Source: Streptomyces sp. NK08204 (GTDB taxonomy: Bacteria > Actinomycetota > Actinomycetes > Streptomycetales > Streptomycetaceae). Taken from it: a stretch of DNA of 64,000 nucleotides. The stretch is from positions 1-64,000 of the forward strand of contig NZ_JAINVF010000004.1 in the NCBI RefSeq assembly GCF_020400585.1, given 5' to 3'. Within the stretch, counting starts at the first letter, position 1, and each line of letters opens with the position of its first letter. The translations under genes and the position numbers were made by a program. Shown piece after piece: positions 7,716 to 16,119 of the stretch. The notes under the pieces are model-generated. The model saw only the letters and a list, made by a program, of their open reading frames with translations. It ran no database searches and was not told where the DNA came from.

Positions 7716-9914
7716 ATGTCCGGGGACAGCGCCGCTTCGGCTCCCGGCCGCTCCGGGGACCGTCCGGGGCGGCCTGTCGGCCCGGGGCCGGCCGGTTCGC
7801 GCTGGGGACGGCTCCTGCAGGGCGGTCTGCTGCAGGGCAGGGTCCAGGGCAGCCCGGTCCTTCGGCTGTTGCTGCGCTGGGTGCGGCGCCCGCTGCTGCC
7901 GGTGATGCGGCTGTGGCGCCGCAACATCCAGCTCAGGGTCGTCGCCACGACCCTGCTGATGTCGCTCGGAGTCGTCCTGCTGCTCGGCTTCGTCGTCATC
8001 GGGCAGGTGCGCAACGGCCTGCTCGACGCGAAGGTGCGGGCATCGCAGAGCCAGGCCACCGGCGGCTTCGCCGTGGCCAAGCAGAAGGCCGACGAGGCGG
8101 TCGGCGGATCCGTCACCGTCCCACCTGACGGCACCACCGGCACCGACACACGGCAGTCGCAGAACGTCATCCAGTGGATGAGCGACCTCGTGGAGTCGCT
8201 CTCCAGCGGTGGTGCCGGCGCCTTCGACGTGGTCACGCTGCCCGGAGACCACAACGGCGGCGGGCGCAGCCCGCGCGGTTCCGGGTACGTCGACCCGTCC
8301 GCCAGCGTGCCCGAGGACCTGCGCGACCGCGTCAACAGCAGTCCGACGGCCGCCCAGAGCTACACGCGCATCATCTACAGCAACGGCAAGGAGCCCCAGC
8401 CCGCGCTGGTCATCGGCAAGCAGGTCAACGACCCCAACGGCAACCCCTACGAGCTGTACTACCTCTTCCCGCTCACGCAGGAGGAGAAGTCCCTCAGCCT
8501 GGTCAAGGGCACACTCGCGACCGCCGGGCTCTTCGTCGTCGTACTCCTCGGGGCCATCGCCTGGCTCGTGGTGCGGCAGGTCGTCACGCCGGTGCGGATG
8601 GCGGCCGGGATCGCCGAGCGCCTGTCCGCCGGGCGGCTGCAGGAGCGGATGAAGGTCACCGGCGAGGACGACATCGCGCGCCTGGGCGAGGCCTTCAACA
8701 AGATGGCGCAGAACCTCCAGCTGAAGATCCAGCAGCTGGAGGAGCTGTCGCGGATGCAGCGGCGGTTCGTCTCCGACGTCTCGCACGAGCTGCGCACCCC
8801 GCTCACGACGGTCCGCATGGCCGCCGACGTCATCCACGAGGCCCGCGAGGACTTCGACCCGGTGACCGCCCGGTCGGCCGAGCTGCTCGCCGACCAGCTG
8901 GACCGCTTCGAGTCGCTGCTCGCGGACCTGCTGGAGATCAGCCGGTTCGACGCGGGAGCGGCGGCCCTGGAGGCCGAGCCGATAGACCTGCGGGAGGTCG
9001 TGCGGCGGGTGGTCAGCGGGGCCGAGCCGCTCGCGGAGCGCAAGGGCACACACATACGCGTGGTCGGTGACCAGCAGCCCGTCGTCGCCGAGGCGGACGC
9101 CCGGCGGGTGGAGCGCGTGCTGCGCAACCTCGTCGTCAACGCCGTCGAGCACGGTGAGGGCAAGGACGTCGTGGTCAAGCTCGCCGCGGCGGGCGGCGCC
9201 GTCGCCATCGCGGTGCGCGACTACGGCGTCGGCCTCAAGCCGGGCGAGGCGACCCGGGTCTTCAGCCGCTTCTGGCGGGCGGACCCGGCACGCGCGCGTA
9301 CCACCGGCGGTACGGGCCTCGGACTGTCGATCGCCCTGGAGGACGCCCGGCTGCACGGTGGCTGGCTGCAGGCCTGGGGTGAGCCCGGCGGCGGATCGCA
9401 GTTCCGGCTGACCCTGCCGAGGACCGCCGACGAGCCGCTGCGGGGCTCGCCGATCCCGCTGGAGCCCAAGGACTCGCGCCGCAAGCGCGGGGTGGGCGAC
9501 TCCGGCCAGCCCCGCGCGGGCGGGGAGAAGCGGGCGACGCTCCCGGTGCAGCCGGGCGGCGGTCAGATGCCGCCGCTGGCGCCGGGCGCCCCGATGGCGG
9601 CACGCCGGACCGCCGTCACGCCCACCGCCGACCCGACCGCCCTGCCCGGCAGCGGCAACGGTGCGCGCGTGGTGCCCCGGCCCGTCGGCGGCGCACGACG
9701 CACCGACGACACGCCGCAGCCCGCGGCCGACCAGGACTGCGCCGATCACGCCCAAGAGGCGCACACGGCTCGTCCCGCGCCGGACGCGGACCCGCGACGC
9801 CCGGCGGACGACACGCACACGTTCCGGCCGGCACCCGGTGCATGCGCGGGCCGTTCGGAGGCGGGCGAGCCGGAGAACTCGAACGAGCCAGGGGAGGCAT
9901 TTCGTGGGCGCTGA
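7716..9914 (+). CDS. mtrB: MtrB sensor histidine kinase
   Basis: The protein has 732 residues and is membrane-bound. The first transmembrane helix is around VVATTLLMSLGVVLLLGFVV, followed by an extracytoplasmic sensor region of about 170 residues, a second helix (LFVVVLLGAIAWLVV), HAMP, the HisKA motif FVSDVSHELRTPL with H357, the N box (NLVVNAVEHG), DYGVGL and GGTGLGLSIALEDARLHGG. The catalytic core ends near residue 570, leaving a long Arg/Pro/Ala-rich tail of about 160 residues. The start is ATG 7716, one base after the mtrA stop. The 3' end overlaps lpqB by 11 bases. It phosphorylates MtrA. Confidence 0.96.
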   Translation: MSGDSAASAPGRSGDRPGRPVGPGPAGSRWGRLLQGGLLQGRVQGSPVLRLLLRWVRRPLLPVMRLWRRNIQLRVVATTLLMSLGVVLLLGFVVIGQVRNGLLDAKVRASQSQATGGFAVAKQKADEAVGGSVTVPPDGTTGTDTRQSQNVIQWMSDLVESLSSGGAGAFDVVTLPGDHNGGGRSPRGSGYVDPSASVPEDLRDRVNSSPTAAQSYTRIIYSNGKEPQPALVIGKQVNDPNGNPYELYYLFPLTQEEKSLSLVKGTLATAGLFVVVLLGAIAWLVVRQVVTPVRMAAGIAERLSAGRLQERMKVTGEDDIARLGEAFNKMAQNLQLKIQQLEELSRMQRRFVSDVSHELRTPLTTVRMAADVIHEAREDFDPVTARSAELLADQLDRFESLLADLLEISRFDAGAAALEAEPIDLREVVRRVVSGAEPLAERKGTHIRVVGDQQPVVAEADARRVERVLRNLVVNAVEHGEGKDVVVKLAAAGGAVAIAVRDYGVGLKPGEATRVFSRFWRADPARARTTGGTGLGLSIALEDARLHGGWLQAWGEPGGGSQFRLTLPRTADEPLRGSPIPLEPKDSRRKRGVGDSGQPRAGGEKRATLPVQPGGGQMPPLAPGAPMAARRTAVTPTADPTALPGSGNGARVVPRPVGGARRTDDTPQPAADQDCADHAQEAHTARPAPDADPRRPADDTHTFRPAPGACAGRSEAGEPENSNEPGEAFRGR

Positions 9915-11742
9915 GCGCGAGGGGGGCGCGCGGCGCCGACCGGGGCGTGCGATGGCGTGTATGGCCTGTGGGGTCGTGCTGCTGGCGGGATGCGCCTCGA
10001 TGCCCGACAACGGAGACCTGCGGTCGGTCGAGTCCACGCCGCGCCAGGACACCGGGGTGCGCGTGTTCGCCATGCCGCCCGCCGAGGGCGCTCAGCCCGG
10101 CGAGATCGTGCAGGGCTTCCTGGAGGCGCTGACCAGCGACGATCCGAACTACGACACGGCCCGCAAGTACCTGAGCGCCGACGCCGCGCGGCACTGGCGC
10201 CCGAAGCGGTCGACCGTCGTGCTCGCGAACGGGCCGAGCAGCGTGCAGGCAACCAACACGGGCGGCCGGGAGGGCGGCACCGGCGGTCTGACCTACGTGC
10301 TGGCGGGCACCAGGGTGGCCAAGGTCGACGCGCAGCAGGCGTACGCGCCGGCCAGTGGGCCGTACAGCAGGACGGTGCACCTGTCGAAGGACTCCAAGAG
10401 CGGGCAGTGGCGCATCGACGAGCTGGACGACGGCGTGGTCATGGGCAAGTCGGACTTCCAGCGCAACTACACGTCGGTCGACAAGTACTACTTCGCCTCC
10501 AACACGGCCGTCGGGGCGACCGGGCAGCCGGTGGCGGTCGCCGACCCGGTGTTCGTGCGCAGCAAGGTCGACCCGATGACCCAGATGGTGCGTTCGCTCC
10601 TGAAGGGGCCCACCAGATGGCTCCGTCCGGTGGTCAGGTCCAGCTTCCCGACCGGTACGGGCCTGCAGCCGGGGGTGTCGGGGCTGGCGCCGGACGATCA
10701 GAACAAGCTGACGGTGCCGCTGAAACTCAAGGCCTCCCGCGTGGCGGCGGGCACGTGCACCGAGATGGCCACCCAGGTGCTGTTCACGCTCCGGAACCTG
10801 ACGCCGACGCTGCAGTCCGTCGAACTGCAGGGGACCGGCGGCGAACCATTGTGCGAGCTGTCCGAGGAGCGCGCCGAGGCCGAGGCCTGGCACGGATCGG
10901 CCAAGCGGCACGAGTACCTGTACTACCTCGACGGCAGGCACCGGCTGGTGCGGCTGCTGTCGGAGGCGAGCGGCACCAGCGCCGTCCCCGTGCCCGGCGT
11001 GCTGGGCGAGGGCGCCAGGGCCGTGCAGTCGGTGGCGGTGTCCCGGGACGAGCGCAGCGCCGCCGTCGTCGGCGGGAACGGCAGGCGCCTGTTCGTGACA
11101 TCGCTGGCGTCGGGCGGGTCGCTCGGGAATCCGGTGCTGACCAGCCAGGGCCTGGCGCCGGCCGACGGGCTGACCACGCCGAGCTGGGACGCCCGCGGTG
11201 ACCTGTGGGTGGCCGACCGCGCCACTGACCGGCAGCGGTTGTACGTCCTGGAGCCGGGCGTCGCCAAACCGGAAGAGGTCACCGTCCCGGACCTGCCGGG
11301 CCGCCTCGTGGACGTACGGGTGGCCGCCGACGGGGTACGGGTCGCGCTGGTCGTGGAGAAGGACGGCAAGCAGTCCCTGCTGATCGGCCGGGTCGAGCGC
11401 GGGGACAGGACTGGGCAGGGTCTCGCGGTGGGCGGACTGCGTTCGGCCGCGCCCGATCTGGAGCAGGTCAGCGCCCTGTCGTGGGCCGGCGACAGCCGAC
11501 TGGTCGTCTTCGGCCGGGAGCAGGGCGGCCTGCAACAGCTGCGGTACGTGCAGATCGACGGCTCCACGCTGGACGGGCCGGCGCCGGGCGCCCTCACAGG
11601 CGTCAAGACGCTCGCCGCGTCCGAGGAGGAGAGGCTGCCGCTGGTGGCCTACTCGAAGGAGGACGGGATCGTGCGACTGCTGTCCGGGGCGCAGTGGCAG
11701 AAGGTCGACAAGGACGGGCAGGCGCCGGCCTACCCGGGCTGA
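9904..11742 (+). CDS. lpqB: LpqB lipoprotein
   Basis: The protein has 612 residues. The start is GTG 9904, with GGGGAGG at 9891-9897. The signal peptide ends in a lipobox VLLAGC, with the lipidated cysteine at residue 30, so the mature protein is anchored on the outer face of the membrane. A GerMN-type domain follows (around VVMGKSDFQRNY to TLQSVELQG), and the C-terminal half is the LpqB beta-propeller (repeats such as AVQSVAVSRDERSAAVVGG). LpqB is known to interact with the MtrB sensor domain and tune MtrA phosphorylation. The 11-base overlap with mtrB indicates translational coupling. Confidence 0.95.
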   Translation: MGAEREGGARRRPGRAMACMACGVVLLAGCASMPDNGDLRSVESTPRQDTGVRVFAMPPAEGAQPGEIVQGFLEALTSDDPNYDTARKYLSADAARHWRPKRSTVVLANGPSSVQATNTGGREGGTGGLTYVLAGTRVAKVDAQQAYAPASGPYSRTVHLSKDSKSGQWRIDELDDGVVMGKSDFQRNYTSVDKYYFASNTAVGATGQPVAVADPVFVRSKVDPMTQMVRSLLKGPTRWLRPVVRSSFPTGTGLQPGVSGLAPDDQNKLTVPLKLKASRVAAGTCTEMATQVLFTLRNLTPTLQSVELQGTGGEPLCELSEERAEAEAWHGSAKRHEYLYYLDGRHRLVRLLSEASGTSAVPVPGVLGEGARAVQSVAVSRDERSAAVVGGNGRRLFVTSLASGGSLGNPVLTSQGLAPADGLTTPSWDARGDLWVADRATDRQRLYVLEPGVAKPEEVTVPDLPGRLVDVRVAADGVRVALVVEKDGKQSLLIGRVERGDRTGQGLAVGGLRSAAPDLEQVSALSWAGDSRLVVFGREQGGLQQLRYVQIDGSTLDGPAPGALTGVKTLAASEEERLPLVAYSKEDGIVRLLSGAQWQKVDKDGQAPAYPG

Positions 11743-11754
11743 ACACACGGTGCG

Positions 11755-11818
11755 CACCCGTACGGGTGTACGGCGTCGACGGGCGCCGCCGCTTTTCCAC
11801 AGGGGTTTTCCACAGGGG
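11755..11818. repeat. palindrome plus tandem TTTTCCACAGGGG repeats upstream of comF
   Basis: CACCCGTACGGGTG (11755-11768) is a perfect palindrome 13 bases after the lpqB stop. Then TTTTCCACAGGGG occurs twice in direct tandem at 11793-11805 and 11806-11818. TTTTCCACA differs at one position from the Streptomyces DnaA box TTGTCCACA. The repeats precede the ComF-family gene by 37 bases. They may be a regulatory site or low-affinity DnaA boxes. Confidence 0.6.
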
Positions 11819-11854
11819 TGGCCGCTTGTCGGCGCCCTTGGCACAGTGGTGGCC

Positions 11855-12730
11855 ATGCGGGGGTGGTGGCAGGACCTCACCGACCTGGTGCTGCCGACGG
11901 AGTGCGCGGGCTGCGGGGCACCTCGTACGGCCCTCTGTGCGCGGTGCCGGTCCGTGCTGGAACGGGCCGTGCCGCGCCGGGTGCGGCCGGTGCCCGAGCC
12001 GTCCGGGCTGCCGGTGGTGCACGCAGTCGCTCCGTACGAGCAGCAGGTACGGCAGCTGCTGCTCGCCCACAAGGAGCGGGGCGCGCTGCCGCTGGCGCGC
12101 GTTCTGGGCACGGCTCTGGCGGGGGCCGTACGAGCGGGGCTCGACGCGGACGGTGCGGGCGACGGTGCGGGCCGCACGCCGGGGGCCGGTCCGGTGCTGC
12201 TGGTCCCCGTGCCCTCCGCACGCCGGGCGGTGCGGGCGCGGGGGCACGATCCGGTACGGCGGACGGCGCTCGCGGCATCCGGCGCACTGCGGCGCACCGG
12301 GACACCGGCGCGGGTGGCATCGGTGCTGCGGCAGCGGCGGGCCGTGGCGGACCAGGCGCGGCTGGACGCCCGGCGGCGGCTGGAGAACGTCTCGGGTGCG
12401 CTGGAGGTGACGGCGGGCGGTGCCCGGGTGCTCGCCGGGGGCCAGGTCGTGCTCGTCGACGACCTGATCACCACCGGCGCCACTCTCGCGGAGGCGGCGC
12501 GGGCGGTACGCGAGGCCCTCTTCGCCCATGCTGGAGGGGTGGCGGCTGTGTACTCCGCCGGGACTCGGGAAGGTAGGGAGAAACGAAGGACCGGGGCCCG
12601 GCCGGAGAGACCGAAGTGGGTGCAGGGTGCACCTGAAAAGGCGCCCGGGAACGCCGTCGTGCACGGCCTCCGCGCGGCCGTGGTCGCCGCGCCGCGGGAT
12701 TCTTTCGAAATGGACGGGAACTGGCCCTGA
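11855..12730 (+). CDS. ComF-family phosphoribosyltransferase
   Basis: The protein has 291 residues. A zinc-ribbon-like N-terminus (CAGC at 17-20 and CARC at 28-31) precedes a type I phosphoribosyltransferase fold, with the PRPP-binding motif VVLVDDLITTGATLAEAAR near residues 199-217. ComF proteins are linked to DNA uptake in Firmicutes; in Streptomyces the role is unknown. The C-terminal 70 residues are basic, Arg/Pro-rich and weakly conserved in appearance. The start is ATG 11855; no strong Shine-Dalgarno site is visible. The order lpqB-comF-hpf matches mycobacteria. Confidence 0.88.
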   Translation: MRGWWQDLTDLVLPTECAGCGAPRTALCARCRSVLERAVPRRVRPVPEPSGLPVVHAVAPYEQQVRQLLLAHKERGALPLARVLGTALAGAVRAGLDADGAGDGAGRTPGAGPVLLVPVPSARRAVRARGHDPVRRTALAASGALRRTGTPARVASVLRQRRAVADQARLDARRRLENVSGALEVTAGGARVLAGGQVVLVDDLITTGATLAEAARAVREALFAHAGGVAAVYSAGTREGREKRRTGARPERPKWVQGAPEKAPGNAVVHGLRAAVVAAPRDSFEMDGNWP

Positions 12731-13039
12731 ACGTGCGTCGTTGCAGCTAGTGAGAGGGTGCATTCACCTGAACGGAGGTACGTCGCGGTAGAGGGTGACG
12801 ACATCCGGCCGGGCGAGATATGTTCGGTTGTGAGGAAAGGCGCAGGCCACACCTCTTATATCCGAATGCCTTGCTGCGGGTTTTTCCGCAATCACCCGCA
12901 GCGGTGGGGTGGAGATCCCGCCCATGGGGGAGGAGGAGGTGGAAGTCACCGAGTCCGAGATTCCGGAGCTGACCGGAATCTGGTGCACAAGGGAGATGCT
13001 CCGCCGTCGGAGCGGAGCGATCCGGGAACGGAGTTCTGC
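12731..13039 (+). promoter_or_regulatory. hpf 5' leader region with alternative hairpins
   Basis: This is a 309-base gap. It contains an A/T-rich patch, TTATAT at 12856-12861, and then a sequence that can fold two ways. GCTGCGGG (12873-12880) pairs perfectly with CCCGCAGC (12895-12902), while the overlapping TGCGG (12875-12879) pairs with CCGCA (12886-12890) around a T-rich loop. A possible short acidic reading frame (GTG 12909 or ATG 12924) overlaps the hpf start out of frame. GGAG at 13030-13033 serves the hpf GTG. The layout suggests a long regulated leader, which is not proven. Confidence 0.45.
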
Positions 13040-13732
13040 GTGGACATCGTCGTCAAGGGCCGCAAGACCGAGGTGCCCGAGCGGTTCCGCAAGCACGTGG
13101 CCGAGAAGCTGAACCTGGAAAAGATCCAGAAGCTCGATGGCAAGGTGATGAGCCTGGACGTCGAGGTGTCCAAGGAGCCCAACCCCCGACAGGCGGACCG
13201 CTGCGACCGAGTGGAGATCACGCTCCGCTCCCGCGGTCCGGTGATCCGGGCGGAGGCAGCGGCCAGCGATCCGTACGCGGCCCTCGACCTGGCCGCGGAG
13301 AAGCTGGACGCCCGGCTGCGCAAGCAGCACGACAAGCGTGTCGTGCGCCGCGGCTCACGACGGATCTCGGCGGCCGAGGTGCCTGACGTCGTCCCGGGTG
13401 TGGCGACACTCGACGGCAACGGCGTTCCCGTCCACGACGAGGAGACGGAGGGCGTGCCGACCAAGAGGATCGGCTCGCTGGAGATCAAGGGCGAAGGTCC
13501 GCTGGTCGTCCGCGAAAAGACCCACGTCGCTGCCCCGATGAGCCTTGACCAGGCCCTCTACGAGATGGAACTGGTGGGGCACGACTTCTACCTGTTCGTC
13601 GACTCGGAGACGAAGGAACCAAGTGTCGTCTATCGACGGCACGCCTACGACTACGGCGTCATCCACCTCAGCACGGACCCGATGGTCGCCGGTACGGAGC
13701 CTCCCGCGGCGGGAGGCACGCTGGGCGGCTGA
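13040..13732 (+). CDS. hpf: long-form ribosome hibernation promoting factor
   Basis: The protein has 230 residues. The start is GTG 13040, giving the conserved N-terminus (V/M)DIVVKGRKTEVPERFR. The N-terminal S30AE/RaiA domain (to about residue 115) binds the 30S A/P sites, and the C-terminal domain (PMSLDQALYEMELVGHDF to the end) mediates ribosome dimerisation into 100S particles, so this is the long HPF class. The linker is charged. The gene lies between comF and an orphan response regulator, upstream of secA, as in other actinobacteria. The longer upstream frame lacks conserved sequence and was rejected. Confidence 0.95.
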   Translation: MDIVVKGRKTEVPERFRKHVAEKLNLEKIQKLDGKVMSLDVEVSKEPNPRQADRCDRVEITLRSRGPVIRAEAAASDPYAALDLAAEKLDARLRKQHDKRVVRRGSRRISAAEVPDVVPGVATLDGNGVPVHDEETEGVPTKRIGSLEIKGEGPLVVREKTHVAAPMSLDQALYEMELVGHDFYLFVDSETKEPSVVYRRHAYDYGVIHLSTDPMVAGTEPPAAGGTLGG

Positions 13733-13754
13733 CCGACCCGGCCCAGGCTGAGCC

Positions 13755-13791
13755 GGTGCCCCTGGAGCGCGTGTGCGCCCCCAGGGGCACC
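13755..13791 (+). terminator. hpf terminator hairpin
   Basis: GGTGCCCCTGG (13755-13765) is perfectly complementary to CCAGGGGCACC (13781-13791), and an inner GCGC/GCGC pair extends the stem. No T tract follows, as is usual for Streptomyces terminators. It lies 22 bases after the hpf stop. Confidence 0.75.
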
Positions 13792-13935
13792 AGCGTGCGA
13801 CCGGTTCGCGCCCTTCTCGGGCCCGTGGTGTCGTCGGGGCATGGAATCATGGCCGCACGGGCCCAACCGGTGGGCCGCTGCCTTGGGTTGGCGAAGGCAC
13901 AGGACCACACGCCGCAGCCTTCAGGGGGAGGAACG

Positions 13936-14682
13936 ATGGCGGATACCTTCGGACCGATGCGGGACGCGGGCGCCGACGACCATGTCATCGGCAGGGCACC
14001 GGGAGCGGGTTCTCCACGGGAGGAACCGATCAGAGTGCTGGTCGTGGACGACCACGCCCTCTTCCGCCGGGGTCTGGAGATCGTGCTCGCCGCAGAGGAG
14101 GACATCCAGGTCGTCGGCGAGGCCGGCGACGGGGCGGAGGCCGTCGACAAGGCCGCCGACCTGCTGCCCGACATCGTGCTGATGGACGTACGCATGCCCA
14201 AGCGCGGCGGGATCGAGGCCTGCACCTCCATCAAGGAGGTCGCCCCCAGCGCGAAGATCATCATGCTGACGATCAGCGACGAGGAGGCCGACCTCTACGA
14301 CGCCATCAAGGCGGGCGCGACGGGATACCTCCTGAAGGAGATCTCCACGGACGAGGTCGCCACCGCGATTCGCGCCGTCGCCGACGGACAGTCGCAGATC
14401 AGCCCGTCCATGGCGTCGAAACTCCTCACCGAGTTCAAGTCGATGATCCAGCGCACCGACGAGCGCCGGCTGGTGCCCGCGCCCCGGCTGACCGACCGCG
14501 AGCTGGAGGTCCTCAAGCTCGTCGCCACGGGCATGAACAACCGGGACATCGCCAAGGAACTGTTCATCTCCGAGAACACCGTGAAGAACCACGTCCGCAA
14601 CATCCTGGAGAAACTGCAGCTGCACTCCAGGATGGAGGCCGTGGTCTACGCGATGCGGGAGAAGATCCTCGAGATCCGGTAG
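13936..14682 (+). CDS. orphan NarL/LuxR-family response regulator
   Basis: The protein has 248 residues. About 30 flexible residues precede the receiver domain: acidic pocket DD at 38-39, phospho-acceptor D84 in LMDVRMPKRGG, and K in LLKEIS. A LuxR-type helix-turn-helix follows at about 180-240 (LTDRELEVLKLVATGMNNRD, then ENTVKNHVRNILEKL). The start is ATG 13936, with GGGGGAGGAAC just upstream. No histidine kinase gene is adjacent, so the partner is unknown. The gene is convergent with the winged-helix gene at 14735. Confidence 0.93.
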   Translation: MADTFGPMRDAGADDHVIGRAPGAGSPREEPIRVLVVDDHALFRRGLEIVLAAEEDIQVVGEAGDGAEAVDKAADLLPDIVLMDVRMPKRGGIEACTSIKEVAPSAKIIMLTISDEEADLYDAIKAGATGYLLKEISTDEVATAIRAVADGQSQISPSMASKLLTEFKSMIQRTDERRLVPAPRLTDRELEVLKLVATGMNNRDIAKELFISENTVKNHVRNILEKLQLHSRMEAVVYAMREKILEIR

Positions 14683-14736
14683 GACCGACCGGTCCACCGC
14701 TCCACCAGTCCAGTGGTCCGGGGGCCCGGCGGTCCT
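14681..14736. terminator. possible bidirectional terminator between convergent genes
   Basis: The 52-base gap between convergent stop codons is GC-rich and self-complementary at its ends: AGGACCG (14681-14687) pairs with CGGTCCT (14730-14736). Further GGACC/GGTCC and CCAC/GTGG pairings occur inside. The outer arms overlap the stop codons of both genes. Confidence 0.4.
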
Positions 14737-15910
14737 AACCGACGAGGCCGGCGAGTTCCCTGATGAGCGGCTCTCGCAGTCCGGGGGCGTCCACCCGCTC
14801 GACGCGGACGTCCGTGCAGTTCACCCAGGTCGCGGCCTCGGCCAGGGCCAGGGCCACCGCCGGGACCGCCCTCGGATCCTCCACGGTGACCTGCTTGGCC
14901 ACCAGGGTGCGGCCTTCCCGCGCCGGGTCCACCCGGCCCACCAGACGGCCGCCCGCCAGCACCGGCATCGCGAAATAGCCGTACACCCGCTTCGGCTTGG
15001 GAACGTACGCCTCCAGGCGGTGGGTGAAGCCGAAGAGCCGTTCCGTGCGTGCCCGCTCCCAGATCAGCGAGTCGAACGGGGACAGCAGCGTCGTGCGGTG
15101 TCGGCCGCGCGGAGGTGCGGCCAGCGCCGCCGGGTCGGCCCAGGCAGGCCTGCCCCAGCCCTCGACCTCCACCGGGACCAGTCCCGAGTCCGCGATCACC
15201 GCGTCGACCTGCTCGCCCTTGAGGCGGTGGTAGTCGGCGATGTCCGCGCGCGTGCCGACGCCCAGGGACTCGCCAGCCAGCCGGACCAGACGGCGCAGGC
15301 ATTCGGTGTCGTCCAGTTCGTCGTGCAGCAGTGCGTCCGGGATCGCGCGCTCGGCGAGGTCGTACACCCGCTTCCAGCCGCGCCGCTCCACGCACACCAC
15401 CTCGCCGTACATGAGCGCGCGCTCCACCGCGACCTTCGTGCCGGACCAGTCCCACCAGTCGTCGGTCTTCTTCGCGCCGCCCAACTCCGTGGCCGTCAGC
15501 GGACCTTCGGCGCGCAGCTGCTTGACGACCTGCTCGTAGGTGCCGTCGGGGAGCTGGTGGTTCCAGTGCGGGCGGTCGCGGTAGGCGCGGCGGCGGAAGG
15601 CGAAGTGCGGCCACTCCTCCACGGGGAGGAGGCATGCCGCGTGGGACCAGTACTCGAAGGCGTGTGTGTCCTGCCAGTACGCGGCCTCGACGGTCTTGCG
15701 GCCGACCGCGCCGAGCCTGGCGTACGGGACCAGCTCGTGGGAGCGGGCGAGCACCGAGATCGTGTCGAGCTGCACCGCGCCGAGGTGGCGCAGTACTCCG
15801 CGGACGCCCGCGCGCCGGTCGGGCGCGCCGATGAAGCCCTGGGCGCGCAGGGCGACACGGCGGGCTTCGTCGGCGGAGAGGGTGAGGCTGGGGCGCGGCA
15901 GGGTCGTCAT
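14735..15910 (-). CDS. winged-helix DNA glycosylase-like protein (AlkX/YcaQ family, HTH_42)
   Basis: The protein has 391 residues, about the usual length of this family. The N-terminal winged-helix region contains the QLD triplet at residues 47-49 (LGAVQLDTISV). This fits the Q-hydrophobic-D catalytic motif of the AlkX/YcaQ interstrand-crosslink glycosylase branch rather than the QxQ of AlkZ. Other family features are YARLGAVGRK, FEYWSHAACLLP and LLSPFDSLIWERARTERLF. Members remove bulky alkyl or crosslinked purines, and several protect antibiotic producers from their own DNA-alkylating products, although this gene is in a housekeeping context. The start is ATG 15910; the longer frame continues through the neighbouring acetyltransferase out of phase. 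Confidence 0.85.
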   Translation of the reverse strand: MTTLPRPSLTLSADEARRVALRAQGFIGAPDRRAGVRGVLRHLGAVQLDTISVLARSHELVPYARLGAVGRKTVEAAYWQDTHAFEYWSHAACLLPVEEWPHFAFRRRAYRDRPHWNHQLPDGTYEQVVKQLRAEGPLTATELGGAKKTDDWWDWSGTKVAVERALMYGEVVCVERRGWKRVYDLAERAIPDALLHDELDDTECLRRLVRLAGESLGVGTRADIADYHRLKGEQVDAVIADSGLVPVEVEGWGRPAWADPAALAAPPRGRHRTTLLSPFDSLIWERARTERLFGFTHRLEAYVPKPKRVYGYFAMPVLAGGRLVGRVDPAREGRTLVAKQVTVEDPRAVPAVALALAEAATWVNCTDVRVERVDAPGLREPLIRELAGLVG

Positions 15911-16119
15911 GGACCGGACGATAGAGGCCGACACTGACATTGATAGTGGTACGCAGGTTCCGGTGGTCGTGGCTCGGGCACTGACTGACGCCCTGCTGGG
16001 TTGTCCTGGCTTTGTTCTGTCCGGCTGCCGGGGCTTGTTCTCATGGCTTCGGCCGGGCGGAACATGACCACGAGCAATAGGAGCATCAACGCGGGACGAG
16101 CTGGGGTTCTGCGCGCCGC

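Noticed and set aside
12909..13112. 67-codon acidic reading frame over the hpf start
   Set aside because: It overlaps hpf out of frame, and the second half is merely the hpf shadow; the first 25 codons alone are not enough to call a gene.
15907..16089. 60-codon minus-strand frame with a signal-peptide-like start (MMLLLLVVMFRPAEA)
   Set aside because: No ribosome site, no conserved sequence after the hydrophobic start, and it overlaps the next gene's 5' end.
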